64,000 nucleotides of DNA from Lachnotalea glycerini (GCF_003201285.1 NZ_QICS01000007.1:174971-238970); one strand, 5' to 3'. Positions 26,316 through 34,659 are shown, numbered from the stretch's first letter. Translations and numbers: made by a program. Notes: generated from the letters alone by a model not told the origin.

Positions 26316-27941
26316 TTATTCTACTGTTACATTGGTGAAGCTAATACCGCCTTCTAATACTTTTGTATTTTGATATCCATAATACTTCAAACGATTTTGA
26401 AGCAAATATGCTCTTTTTCCTTTATTACATACCAAAAGCAATGGATCCTCCGGTTCAAATCCTGACATCATTCCATTTACACTTGTCAAATCTACATAAG
26501 GAGCACCTTCAATTGATGGAACTAAACAGGTATCAATTATTTGATAGCCTTCTGCTTTTTTACTTGCATATTCCTGTGGAGTAAACGTATCAAATACACC
26601 GTTAATCTTGTTTTTCAATATATTAACGGTTTGTGTAAATGGGTGAATTGCAGTGGAAAATGGAGGTGCATAAGCTAAATCCATATCCTCCAAATCATTC
26701 AAGGTCGCATGACACATCATGGCAGTAACTGTCATATCAATGATCTTATCAACTGCACCCTTTCCTATCACCTGTACTCCAAGAAGCATTAAAGATTTTC
26801 TGTCTGCAATCATTTTAATGATAAAAGAAGAAGCTCCCGGCATATAATGCGCCTTATCATCTACCACTGTAATTACACTCACTGCGTTAAAGCCTTCTTT
26901 GACTGCATCCTCCATAGTCAGACCTGTTCTGCCTACATTAAATTCAGCCAGCTTACAAATTGCAGTTCCTAATGTACCCTTATAATTAAGTTTTGCTCCT
27001 GCTATGTTTTGTGCTACCAAACGACCATTAATGTTGGCAGTAGAGCCCATTGGAGACCATACAGCCTTATTAGTTATTGCGTTGCTTACCATAGCACAAT
27101 CACCTACTGCATAGATATTCTCATCATTGGTCTGCCCTTTTGCATTGGTAAGAAGTGTTCCTTTTACCATTTCAAGACCTGTACTGTCTAAAAATGCTGT
27201 ATTGGGTCTGATTCCTGCGCATAGAATCACCATATCGGCTTTAAATGCACGCTTATTTGTTATTACTTTTTCAACCTTTTTATCCCCTTCTATCCGTATT
27301 ACTTCGGTATTGGTCAGTACAGGAATCTTGTTTTCTGCAAGCTTTGTCTCAATGTATTCTGCGATATCCTGATCAAAACCTGGCAATACTTGATCTGCCA
27401 TATCCATGACAAAGGGCTTAATCCCTAAGTTCATTAAATTCTCTGCAAGCTCAAGTCCGATATAGCCGGCTCCTACCACTACAGCTCTCTTAACTTCCTG
27501 TGAATCCGCCAGTTCGCGAAGCATAATAGCATCCTCTGGTGTTCTCATTACAAATACATTTTTCAGATTAATTCCTTCTATAGATGGTCTAACCGGACTG
27601 GCGCCTGTTGCAATGACCAGTTTATCATAAGTATAAACAGTTTCTTCACCCGTTTTGCAATCGATTGCCGTTACCTTCTTCTTCTCCTTATCCACTTTAA
27701 TTGCTTCTTTATTCGTGAACACCTGTGCCCCAGTTAGCTTTTCGTATTTTATCGGCGTATTCACGATAAGCTGCTCTTTTTCTTCAATAACATGCCCTAC
27801 ATAATAAGGAAGTCCACAACCAGCATACGAAATATTCTCCCCTTTATTTAGTATGATTACCTCATTGCTTCTATCTTCTCTCATTAGCTTTGCCGCTACT
27901 TTTGTACCTGCGGCAACACCACCTAAAACAATTATCCTCAT
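26316..27941 (-). CDS. CoA-disulfide/persulfide reductase fused to rhodanese
   Basis: FAD- and NAD(P)H-dependent enzyme of 541 residues. The N-terminal Rossmann fold begins IIVLGGVAAGTKVA, and the single redox-active Cys42 sits in SYAGCGLPYY, as in CoA-disulfide reductases. A second dinucleotide motif, VVGAGYIGLELAEN, and the FAD segment IYAVGDCA follow. The C-terminal rhodanese domain (about 445-541) keeps its active cysteine in CNKGKRAY. The same fusion is known in Bacillus anthracis CoADR-Rhd and Shewanella loihica Npsr, which reduce CoA disulfide or persulfides. With the sulfite-reductase-like gene it forms a two-gene unit, so handling of reduced sulfur is likely. Confidence 0.93.
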   Translation of the reverse strand: MRIIVLGGVAAGTKVAAKLMREDRSNEVIILNKGENISYAGCGLPYYVGHVIEEKEQLIVNTPIKYEKLTGAQVFTNKEAIKVDKEKKKVTAIDCKTGEETVYTYDKLVIATGASPVRPSIEGINLKNVFVMRTPEDAIMLRELADSQEVKRAVVVGAGYIGLELAENLMNLGIKPFVMDMADQVLPGFDQDIAEYIETKLAENKIPVLTNTEVIRIEGDKKVEKVITNKRAFKADMVILCAGIRPNTAFLDSTGLEMVKGTLLTNAKGQTNDENIYAVGDCAMVSNAITNKAVWSPMGSTANINGRLVAQNIAGAKLNYKGTLGTAICKLAEFNVGRTGLTMEDAVKEGFNAVSVITVVDDKAHYMPGASSFIIKMIADRKSLMLLGVQVIGKGAVDKIIDMTVTAMMCHATLNDLEDMDLAYAPPFSTAIHPFTQTVNILKNKINGVFDTFTPQEYASKKAEGYQIIDTCLVPSIEGAPYVDLTSVNGMMSGFEPEDPLLLVCNKGKRAYLLQNRLKYYGYQNTKVLEGGISFTNVTVE

Positions 27942-28070
27942 TTTTACCTCCGCCTTTCTTTTACTCTTTATACTTTATCCCATTCTATCACTTGCGTAAT
28001 CAACCGTAAAATAGTAAAATCAAAAGCATGGTATTGGATTTTTCTATAGCAAGAGAAGGAGTAACACGAA

Positions 28071-28949
28071 ATGGCAACCTTAAAACAGCTAAAAACATTT
28101 ATTGCAGTTGCAGAAACTTTGAAAATGAGTGAAGCAGCTAAGAAATTATATATCTCTCAGCCTACTGTGAGTCAGATTATTGCTGATTTGGAAAAAGAAT
28201 ATAATGAGATATTTTTTAAACGTTACCCGAAACGGCTAGAGCTTACTCCAATGGGAAGACTTTTTTTAGAGCGCGCTTTAAATGTTATGGTAAGCTATGA
28301 GAATCTGAATCAATTTATGGAGAATCAAAAAGAGATACGCCCTCTTCGAATTGGTGCTACTCTTACCATTGGAGATACACTGATTAGTGATATCCTTTGT
28401 TTATTGAAAGAGAAATATCCGGATATTGAAGCTTCCGTTTTTATTGAAAATACTAAGATTTTAGAGCATCGGTTGGTTCACAATGAGTTGGATATTGCCT
28501 TTGTAGAAGGTATTATATTTAATGAAAAGATTGTTACTGAGCCTGTCTTAGAGGATTCTTTGCAGTTAATATACAGCAAAGAGCATCCTTTTTCCCAAAA
28601 GGAATGTATCCATATGGAGGATTTACGTAATCAGTCGTTCATTATGCGTGAAATTGGAAGCGGTACACGTTCTATCTTTGAAAACGTTATGAATCTGCAT
28701 CACATTCCAGTTCATGTTACTTGGGAGTCCTACAGCGCTGCCGCTATTATTGATGCTGTAAAGCATAATCTGGGTATTGCCGTCATATCTGCCCGTTATG
28801 TAAAAAACGGCTTTGATTCCGATTTGCTTCATATAAGCCCTATTAAAAACATGCCGCTTCAAAGATATTTTTATATTTGTTATAATAAGTCTCATCCGGT
28901 TAACTCACAAATGACAGATTTGATTGAGGTAATAAAAACGATGGTTTAG
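28071..28949 (+). CDS. LysR family regulator, CysB-like
   Basis: Transcription factor of 292 residues with an N-terminal LysR helix-turn-helix (FIAVAETLKMSEAAKKLYIS, then QPTVSQIIADLEKEY) and a periplasmic-binding-protein-like effector domain. It diverges from the sulfur reductase operon, with 129 bp between start codons, and is the obvious regulator of that unit; the inducer may be a sulfur metabolite such as O-acetylserine or sulfite. GAAGGAG precedes the ATG. Its 3' end overlaps the convergent siroheme synthase gene by four bases. Confidence 0.93.
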   Translation: MATLKQLKTFIAVAETLKMSEAAKKLYISQPTVSQIIADLEKEYNEIFFKRYPKRLELTPMGRLFLERALNVMVSYENLNQFMENQKEIRPLRIGATLTIGDTLISDILCLLKEKYPDIEASVFIENTKILEHRLVHNELDIAFVEGIIFNEKIVTEPVLEDSLQLIYSKEHPFSQKECIHMEDLRNQSFIMREIGSGTRSIFENVMNLHHIPVHVTWESYSAAAIIDAVKHNLGIAVISARYVKNGFDSDLLHISPIKNMPLQRYFYICYNKSHPVNSQMTDLIEVIKTMV

Positions 28950-29569
28950 TTTGTTTTTGATTTATATCGTTTCATTACTGCCTCTATTTCCTCTTCTTGG
29001 GGAAGCTCTTTCTTTTCTAATGTGATGGCTAGAAGGTCTTGATATACTTTCTTTCTCTCTGATTGATTTACTATCTCTTCCTTGACTCTTGGTCTTAAAT
29101 CACCAAGAAAATCTGCCATTTCACCAATTTCTTCCGTGAGAATCTGTTGCATGTAATCCCTTAGGTATTGGGTGATGACAGGGCTTTTTCCTGCACTGCT
29201 AATTGCCGCAACTACATCCTTTTCCTTAACATAAGAGCCAAATATAAAACTACAATCCTCAATCTGATCGACTGCATTTACCGCTATACCACGCATTTTA
29301 CATAACAAAGCAATATCATGATTTGTTTGCTCATCATCGGTTGCAGCAATAACAAGCTGCATCCCCTCTAGATCTGCTTCTTCAAATTCCTTTTCCTTAC
29401 ATATAATTGGCTGGCACTGTCTGATTTTTTCAGATATTGTAGAAGAAACTACAGTAATATCTGCTTCAAAATCCTTTAGAACGATTACCTTGCGATATGC
29501 CACCGTCCCTCCTCCTACAATTAAGCAGGGTTTGTTTTTAAGTTCTATAAACATTGGAAAATATGCCAT
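28946..29569 (-). CDS. Precorrin-2 dehydrogenase/ferrochelatase (siroheme synthase)
   Basis: Met8p/CysG-N type enzyme of 207 residues that oxidises precorrin-2 with NAD and inserts iron to make siroheme. The NAD fold starts FIELKNKPCLIVGGGTVAYR; the catalytic aspartate region is VIAATDDEQTNHDIALLCK and AVDQIEDCSFIFGS; SAGKSPVITQYLRDY matches the conserved central block. AAAGGAG precedes the ATG. It supplies the cofactor for the siroheme protein at 25340-26290, although it is on the far side of the LysR gene. Confidence 0.94.
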   Translation of the reverse strand: MAYFPMFIELKNKPCLIVGGGTVAYRKVIVLKDFEADITVVSSTISEKIRQCQPIICKEKEFEEADLEGMQLVIAATDDEQTNHDIALLCKMRGIAVNAVDQIEDCSFIFGSYVKEKDVVAAISSAGKSPVITQYLRDYMQQILTEEIGEMADFLGDLRPRVKEEIVNQSERKKVYQDLLAITLEKKELPQEEEIEAVMKRYKSKTN

Positions 29570-29606
29570 TTCACTTATCTCCTTTATATCAAGCCTACAC
29601 TATTTT

Positions 29607-29638
29607 TATTCTTAGCTATATGTCTGCTATTCTTAGCT
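29607..29638. other. Two direct repeats spaced 21 bp, upstream of the siroheme gene
   Basis: TATTCTTAGCT occurs at 29607-29617 and 29628-29638, a spacing of two helical turns, and CTTAGCT recurs near 29780. The complement AGCTAAG is seen twice near 25275-25284. A protein binding to one face of the helix could use them, but the motif is short and AT-rich. Confidence 0.25.
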
Positions 29639-29733
29639 TATTATCTTTTCATAGTAACATTAATTTGAATATTATTCTATACTTTTTATTGTCTTACCTT
29701 TTCATAGATTTTATGTCATAAAACTTTTTAGTA

Positions 29734-29763
29734 TTGATATCAGCAAAGGCTTTATGGTATTAT
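29734..29763 (+). promoter_or_regulatory. Promoter of the flippase gene
   Basis: TTGATA (29734-29739), an 18-bp spacer and TATTAT (29758-29763) fit a vegetative promoter, with a start about 85 bases before the ATG. Confidence 0.5.
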
Positions 29764-29854
29764 TGTACTAATTGTCTTAGCTAAAAATATATCTTACAGT
29801 CTTACTTTACCGATACAGATCGAAGATACTGATTCCCCTGAAAGTTGGTATAAA

Positions 29855-31483
29855 ATGTCAAAACAACCTGATAAAAATAACTTTGTGAAACAGGCAGGAA
29901 TACTTGCCACTGCCGGAATTATATGCAGAATAATCGGAATTTTATATAGACGCCCATTAACATCACTCCTTGGTCTTGAAGGCTTGGGTTATTATAGTAT
30001 GGCTTACAATATATATACTATGATTTTGCTTATTTCCTCTTATAGCATTCCCTCTGCTATTTCAAAAGAAATATCCAGAAAACTAATCATTAAAGATTTT
30101 AAAAACGCGCAAAGAATTTTCTATGCCGCTTTGATTTATGTCTGTATAGTTGGAGGCTTAGCCAGTCTTTTTACCTTTTTTGGTGCAAACCTGTTAGTAG
30201 AAGAAAATTCAATTATTGTCTTGAAAGTTTTTGCTCCTACCATCTTTTTATCCAGTCTACTTGGTGTATTAAGGGGCTACTTTCAGGCACAAAGCACAAT
30301 GGTTCCAACCTCTATATCACAGATTTTGGAACAAATTTTTAATGCGGTAATCAGCATATCAGCAGCTTATTTTCTAATGAAATCAGTTTCTCATGCGGAT
30401 ACGACCACACAAGCAATCTACGGTGCCGCTGGAAGTGCGGTTGGAACAGGCTGTGGTGTTGTTCTGGCGCTTTTGTTTATGATGCTTGTATATCTGAAAA
30501 ATAAAAATAGGATACATAAACAAATGCAACAATGTAGCAATATTCAGCTTCAACCATATCGTGAGATTTTCAGAAACATTATTTTTACTGTTACTCCGAT
30601 TATATTAAGTACCTTTATTTACAATTTAAGCACCTCCTTAAATCAGACTCTCTATACCAAAATTTTAATCTATTTCAAAGGCTTTCAGGAGGAAATTGTC
30701 TCCATTCGATATGGTGTTTTTTCAGGTGAAGCAATTGTAATTGCCAATATTCCTATTGCCCTTGCATCTGCCATGGCAGCTTCCATTCTTCCCGGTATTT
30801 CAGGTGCCTTTGCGCTAGGTGACAACAAGGGTGCAATTCAAAAAACTGACGTTGCAATACGCTATGGCATGCTAATTTCGATACCATCTGCGGTTGGCCT
30901 TTTTGCTCTTGCAAAGCCAATAGTTTTAATCCTGTTTCCGCAAAAGGCGACCATTTGGCAGGCATCTGCTTTAGTCGCATGTCTTAGTATTACGGTAGTG
31001 TTTTATTCCTTATCCACAATAACCAATGCTGTCTTGCAAGGAATTGGTAAGGTAAATATTCCGGTACTGAATGCATTGATATCTCTTATTATACAGGCAA
31101 TTGTTCTGATAACATTATTATTTACCACAAAATTAGACCTGTTTATTCTAGCGATTGCGGCAATTGTTTATTCTTTTTTTATGTGCGTTTTAAACGGAAT
31201 TTCACTTCGCAAAGAGTTAAGTTATCAGATTAATTTGAAAAAATGCTTTCTGATTCCTTTCTCTGCTGCCTCTATTATGGGGGTATTGGCTTACTTTCTA
31301 TATAACGGGCTTTACTTTATAACCAAAATTAATGTGGTATCACTTTTTGCTACGATAGCAATTGCGGCTGCAATCTATTTGATTTTACTCTTTCATTTAG
31401 GTGGAATAGATAAAAGTGAATTAGAGACTCTGCCTTTTGGAAAGAAAATAAAGGCTTTTACCAAAAATGACGGTTCTGAATAA
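29855..31483 (+). CDS. MOP-superfamily lipid/polysaccharide flippase, SpoVB-like
   Basis: Integral membrane protein of 542 residues with about 14 hydrophobic segments. The opening NNFVKQAGILATAGIICRIIGILYRRPLTSLLG and the early PSAISKEIS are typical of SpoVB/MurJ-like flippases of Firmicutes that move lipid-linked precursors across the membrane during wall or spore cortex synthesis. GYFQAQSTMVPTSISQILEQ is a further conserved block. The ribosome-binding site is weak (GAAAGTTGG). It is a single gene between its own promoter and a hairpin. Peptidoglycan precursor or exopolysaccharide transport cannot be told apart. Confidence 0.88.
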   Translation: MSKQPDKNNFVKQAGILATAGIICRIIGILYRRPLTSLLGLEGLGYYSMAYNIYTMILLISSYSIPSAISKEISRKLIIKDFKNAQRIFYAALIYVCIVGGLASLFTFFGANLLVEENSIIVLKVFAPTIFLSSLLGVLRGYFQAQSTMVPTSISQILEQIFNAVISISAAYFLMKSVSHADTTTQAIYGAAGSAVGTGCGVVLALLFMMLVYLKNKNRIHKQMQQCSNIQLQPYREIFRNIIFTVTPIILSTFIYNLSTSLNQTLYTKILIYFKGFQEEIVSIRYGVFSGEAIVIANIPIALASAMAASILPGISGAFALGDNKGAIQKTDVAIRYGMLISIPSAVGLFALAKPIVLILFPQKATIWQASALVACLSITVVFYSLSTITNAVLQGIGKVNIPVLNALISLIIQAIVLITLLFTTKLDLFILAIAAIVYSFFMCVLNGISLRKELSYQINLKKCFLIPFSAASIMGVLAYFLYNGLYFITKINVVSLFATIAIAAAIYLILLFHLGGIDKSELETLPFGKKIKAFTKNDGSE

Positions 31484-31500
31484 GCATTCAAAATCGTCAT
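31462..31500 (-). terminator. Hairpin between flippase and CMD genes
   Basis: ATGACG (31467-31472) pairs with CGTCAT (31495-31500), with TT/AA and TGAAT/ATTCA pairs inside. It overlaps the flippase stop codon. On the minus strand TTTTTGG follows, so it mainly ends the CMD gene transcript. Confidence 0.6.
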
Positions 31501-31512
31501 AATGTTTACAAA

Positions 31513-31827
31513 TTATTCTATTTCTTCCTTGTTGTCATAAGCGTCCAATGCAGGTTTTAAGGCTTCGATAACCGTTACACCAACCGCAGGCAGACCAACT
31601 AATACAGCACTCTTTACTTCATCTCGACTTGCCCCAAGCTTCTTTGCTGATTTCACATGAAATTCTAAACCACCTGTCATTTTAACTGCTGAAAGTACTG
31701 AAATATAAGCAAGCTCATGCGTCTTTTTGTCTAATGCACTTGACTGCGATAGTTGCATGATCATTTTGTTATATGCTTGTCCTGTTTCTTCTGCCTCTTT
31801 CATAAATATACTAAATCCTTCTGTCAT
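31513..31827 (-). CDS. Carboxymuconolactone decarboxylase family protein lacking CxxC
   Basis: Protein of 104 residues with the AhpD-like/CMD fold: DKKTHELAYISVLSAVKM, then GLEFHVKSAKKLGASRDEVKSAVLVGLPAVG. Redox-active members carry a CxxC just before the histidine of this motif; here the stretch reads TGGLEFH, so disulfide chemistry is unlikely although the histidine is kept. GGAG precedes the ATG. It is monocistronic; function unknown. Confidence 0.85.
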   Translation of the reverse strand: MTEGFSIFMKEAEETGQAYNKMIMQLSQSSALDKKTHELAYISVLSAVKMTGGLEFHVKSAKKLGASRDEVKSAVLVGLPAVGVTVIEALKPALDAYDNKEEIE

Positions 31828-31955
31828 TCTGTAATCTCCTTTTCCTTTTACAATTTTAATCCGGTAAAACCATACCCATTCTTTATAATTCTCATTTTTA
31901 CCTTCTCATAATATAAGATGCAAATTTTTTGTAAAAGACTCGGATAAGTAATAAA

Positions 31956-32786
31956 TTAATTGTAACTTTTTTTTACAAGTTCGATTACCTTTTCATACCA
32001 TTCCTGACTTGGTCTTTGATCGGGCATATTGTTATAGTAATGTAGAATTTTTTGTCTTACATTAGAATCAAAGGAATATCCTCTCTCCTTATAATCCAGA
32101 ATATCTATTTTTTGCTTCATTTCTTCTTGCAATTGGCTTCTGTTTTGCATAAATTCAATCCAGGCTGTACAACTGCATGGATTGTTTATATCAAGAAAAC
32201 TGCAATGTCCTTGAAAGAATGATTCCAAATTCATTCTTGCCCGATACAACAGACCCTTCACTGCTTTTTCTGAAAGCCCCAGTATCTCAGAGACTTCATT
32301 TTTTGATAGTCCAAACATATCTATGAGAGAAAATGTAATTCTTTGATTGAGCGTCAATTTGCGCGTCATTGCCAAAAAGCATCCATTTCTTAGCTTAATA
32401 ACTTCCTCTGTTGTCTGGATTTCATCAATCACTAATGGCGAAACATTGATAAGCAGTGTACTATCTTTTTCTAAATCCTCTACGTTTTCAACATAACATA
32501 TATTGTCCCGCTTCTCTTTTCTTATCATCATACGAAATTCATTAACGCAAATGGTGCGAAGCCACTTTTTAATGGCGATTGGCTCTTTTACATCAGCTAT
32601 ATGCTTCCAAGCTTTGATAAAGGTTTCTTGTGCCAAATCATTTGCATCTTCAGGATTAGATGACAATTTAAGAGCTAAGTTATAAATATAATTCCCATAT
32701 TTTGTGATAACCACTTCAATCGTGAGCTCATCTTCTGTTGTGTTTTCTTTATAAGCATCTGCTTCTTGCGCAGTATTCTTATCCAT
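31956..32786 (-). CDS. ECF-type sigma factor with C-terminal cysteine-rich extension
   Basis: RNA polymerase sigma factor, 276 residues from the ATG at 32786; a TTG two codons upstream, overlapping the preceding stop codon as TTGA, is also possible. Region 2 is NYIYNLALKLSSNPEDANDLAQETFIKAWKHIA-like (about 30-65), and region 4 is the helix-turn-helix around LSKNEVSEILGLSEKAVKGLLYRARMNL (about 165-190). About 75 residues follow that ordinary ECF factors lack, beginning HCSFLDINNPCSC, a potential zinc-binding pattern. It is the last gene after padR, DUF1700 and a small membrane protein, so it may belong to a membrane-stress circuit. Targets are unknown. Confidence 0.9.
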   Translation of the reverse strand: MDKNTAQEADAYKENTTEDELTIEVVITKYGNYIYNLALKLSSNPEDANDLAQETFIKAWKHIADVKEPIAIKKWLRTICVNEFRMMIRKEKRDNICYVENVEDLEKDSTLLINVSPLVIDEIQTTEEVIKLRNGCFLAMTRKLTLNQRITFSLIDMFGLSKNEVSEILGLSEKAVKGLLYRARMNLESFFQGHCSFLDINNPCSCTAWIEFMQNRSQLQEEMKQKIDILDYKERGYSFDSNVRQKILHYYNNMPDQRPSQEWYEKVIELVKKSYN

Positions 32787-32788
32787 AA

Positions 32789-33028
32789 TCAATCACATTT
32801 TCCTATCGTGAATAAATGAATGTCATCTCCAAACTCAATTCCAAACCATAATTCATTGTTGCTGTTCACATGAATTGTTTGATACCATGTGTCATTATAA
32901 GCGTATTCTTTCAAACGATTGTTATTAAAGCCTAAGAATCCAAATCCTGCAATAAAAATAATTGTACCTGTTAAAATGAATATAAGACTTAACATGATTG
33001 CTTTTTTCTTAAAACTTTTTATTTTCAT
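32789..33028 (-). CDS. Small membrane protein of the PadR-DUF1700 cluster
   Basis: Protein of 79 residues with a basic N-terminus and one membrane helix (KKAIMLSLIFILTGTIIFIAGFGFLGF), followed by about 45 extracytoplasmic residues. In related clusters the place after DUF1700 is usually taken by a longer DUF4097 (adhesin-like beta-helix) protein that starts with the same kind of helix. This one may be a truncated relative or an unrelated small protein. It overlaps DUF1700 by 4 bp and the sigma factor region by at most 4 bp, so translation is coupled. Confidence 0.7.
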   Translation of the reverse strand: MKIKSFKKKAIMLSLIFILTGTIIFIAGFGFLGFNNNRLKEYAYNDTWYQTIHVNSNNELWFGIEFGDDIHLFTIGKCD

Positions 33029-33612
33029 CTTATCACCACTTTCTTTTTAAATAGTGAAACTAATTTAATATTGAATTTCTTATTTATATTAATAAATATC
33101 TTTGAAATTTTTACTGTTGCGATACCTAATAAAATTGAACTGCCAACTGATATAATACTGGTTCCTAACTGTATTATGCCAAAAGGTATGCTTTTAAACA
33201 TAATAAATGGTGACCCGATCACACCAATAATTGATGTTAAGAAAAATCCAAAACAACCGATTCCGGTAATAAAAGGCAGACACCATAAAAGGACATAAAT
33301 CGAAATTATCATTATAATGCCAGATAGTAGTAAGCTGCCCCATAATGGGAAACCCAGAATTAATAATATAATATTTAAAAATTTGCTGCCGGTAGAAGGG
33401 ATTTCAATTTTAACACTGTCATGACTTTCTAAAAGTTCCTCTGCTACTCTTTTGGGATCACCAATTTTATTGACCGCATCTTCTTCTGACATACCATTTT
33501 CAATATAATCAGAAAGCATTTCATCATAGTATGTAATAAACCTATCTTTATCCTCTTTCTTCATTTTATTCAAATAAAGTGCTAGCTCTTTCAAAAAAAC
33601 TGCTTTATTCAT
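33025..33612 (-). CDS. DUF1700 family membrane protein
   Basis: Protein of 195 residues. The N-terminal part has FLKELALYLNKMKKEDKDRFITYYDEMLSDYIENGMSEEDAVNKIG-like features, the cytoplasmic helical domain of DUF1700 (HAAS) proteins, which is thought to couple to PadR regulators. Several membrane helices follow (about 80-175). It overlaps padR by 8 bp and the downstream small gene by 4 bp. The family appears with PadR in many Firmicutes; the function is not known, but a role in sensing membrane or antibiotic stress has been suggested from such gene contexts. Confidence 0.88.
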   Translation of the reverse strand: MNKAVFLKELALYLNKMKKEDKDRFITYYDEMLSDYIENGMSEEDAVNKIGDPKRVAEELLESHDSVKIEIPSTGSKFLNIILLILGFPLWGSLLLSGIIMIISIYVLLWCLPFITGIGCFGFFLTSIIGVIGSPFIMFKSIPFGIIQLGTSIISVGSSILLGIATVKISKIFININKKFNIKLVSLFKKKVVIR

Positions 33613-33922
33613 AATTCTGCTCTCCTTTAATAAAATAATAAATATTCATTACCTGTTTCCATTCCTCCAAGAATTCATTCATATAATCTTTTCCCTTTTC
33701 GGTTATTTTATAATATTTTCTTAAACGACTGTTGTGTTCCAACGAATATGTTTCCAGATAGGTACCTGTTTCCAGTCTTTTTAAGATTGGGTACAGTGTT
33801 GATTCTGAAATTTCTATGCAGGTAGATATATCTTTAATGATCTGATAACCATAGGAATCAGATTTTTTTAGAACTGCGAGTACGCAAAATTCTAATAAGC
33901 CTTTTTTTAATTGAATATCCAC
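33605..33922 (-). CDS. PadR family transcriptional regulator
   Basis: Repressor of 105 residues. The winged helix reads KKGLLEFCVLAVLKKSDSYGYQIIKDI, then ESTLYPILKRLETGTYLETYS with the recognition helix STLYPILKRLE, then RKYYKITEKGKDYMNEFLEEW, all typical of PadR-like short subfamily proteins. The start codon is GTG at 33922, supported by AGGAGGTG. It is the first gene of a four-gene coupled operon and sits directly below a promoter completely covered by a long palindrome, so autorepression is very likely. Confidence 0.93.
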   Translation of the reverse strand: MDIQLKKGLLEFCVLAVLKKSDSYGYQIIKDISTCIEISESTLYPILKRLETGTYLETYSLEHNSRLRKYYKITEKGKDYMNEFLEEWKQVMNIYYFIKGEQNYE

Positions 33923-33938
33923 GTTACACCTCCTTATG

Positions 33939-33973
33939 CATTATACTATATATTACATAGTATAATGTGTCAA
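33939..33973 (-). promoter_or_regulatory. PadR promoter covered by a 29-bp palindrome
   Basis: TTGACA (33973-33968), 17 bp, then TATAGT (33950-33945) on the minus strand. The spacer and -10 are covered by an inverted repeat with perfect 11-base arms, CATTATACTAT (33939-33949) and ATAGTATAATG (33957-33967), separated by 7 bp. This is the probable autoregulatory operator of PadR. Confidence 0.8.
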
Positions 33974-34116
33974 GTAGTATTTAAACAATTTGTCACAATG
34001 AATCTTAAAAATAAAAGAGTAAAAAACTGTATCATGCATTACTTGCATCTTCCATCTTTATGGTTTATAGTATACATTGTGAAATTCCTAAAAAATACAG
34101 GTTTCCCAACTATCAA

Positions 34117-34158
34117 TTCGTGTGTTCGTAACCTTCCACACGTAAAACAAAACTAAAG
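34117..34158 (+). ncRNA. preQ1 class I riboswitch before queT
   Basis: P1 is CGTGTG (34119-34124) with CACACG (34137-34142); the loop is TTCGTAACCTTC, and the tail TAAAACAAAACTAAAGGAG is A-rich and runs into the ribosome-binding site. A preQ1-I pseudoknot forms between the loop and such a tail, so ligand would hide the Shine-Dalgarno sequence and shut off translation. The loop and tail resemble the Caldanaerobacter tengcongensis type. The transporter downstream is the expected client. Confidence 0.75.
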
Positions 34159-34164
34159 GAGAAT

Positions 34165-34659
34165 ATGATGAAAACAAAAAACGTACAATTTATTACCCAT
34201 GCTGCTGCTATTGCTGCAATTTATGTAGTGATGACAGTTTTTCTAAAACCGCTGTCCTTTGATGCGGTTCAAATCAGATTTGCTGAGGCATTGACCATTC
34301 TGCCGTTCTTTACGCCGGCTGCTATTCCCGGACTTTTTATTGGCTGCTTGCTCGGTAATTTCTTAGGAGGTGCCGTGCTAATTGATGTCATTTTCGGCAG
34401 CTTAGCTACATTACTTGCTGCTGGTATTTCCTATTCACTTCGAAAATATAAATTTCTCGTGCCGATTCCTCCCATACTCGCTAATATGTTAGTTGTCCCT
34501 TTCATATTAAAGTATGCATATGGTGTTCCTCTTACTATTATGTTCATGATACTTACTGTTGGTATTGGGGAATTCATTTCTTGCGGTGTAATTGGAACAA
34601 TTCTTTTACTTGGTTTAGAAAAATACAAATATATCCTATTTCGAACTTCTATAGAATAA
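34165..34659 (+). CDS. queT: QueT family queuosine-precursor transporter
   Basis: S component of an energy-coupling-factor importer for a queuosine precursor such as preQ1; 164 residues (163 if the second ATG at 34168, better spaced from AAGGAG, is used). About six membrane helices, starting THAAAIAAIYVVMTVFLKPLSF. AVQIRFAEALTILPFFTPAAIPGLFIGCLLGN is the family hallmark. The ECF ATPases and T component must be encoded elsewhere and shared. A preQ1 riboswitch precedes it, supporting the substrate call. Confidence 0.93.
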   Translation: MMKTKNVQFITHAAAIAAIYVVMTVFLKPLSFDAVQIRFAEALTILPFFTPAAIPGLFIGCLLGNFLGGAVLIDVIFGSLATLLAAGISYSLRKYKFLVPIPPILANMLVVPFILKYAYGVPLTIMFMILTVGIGEFISCGVIGTILLLGLEKYKYILFRTSIE

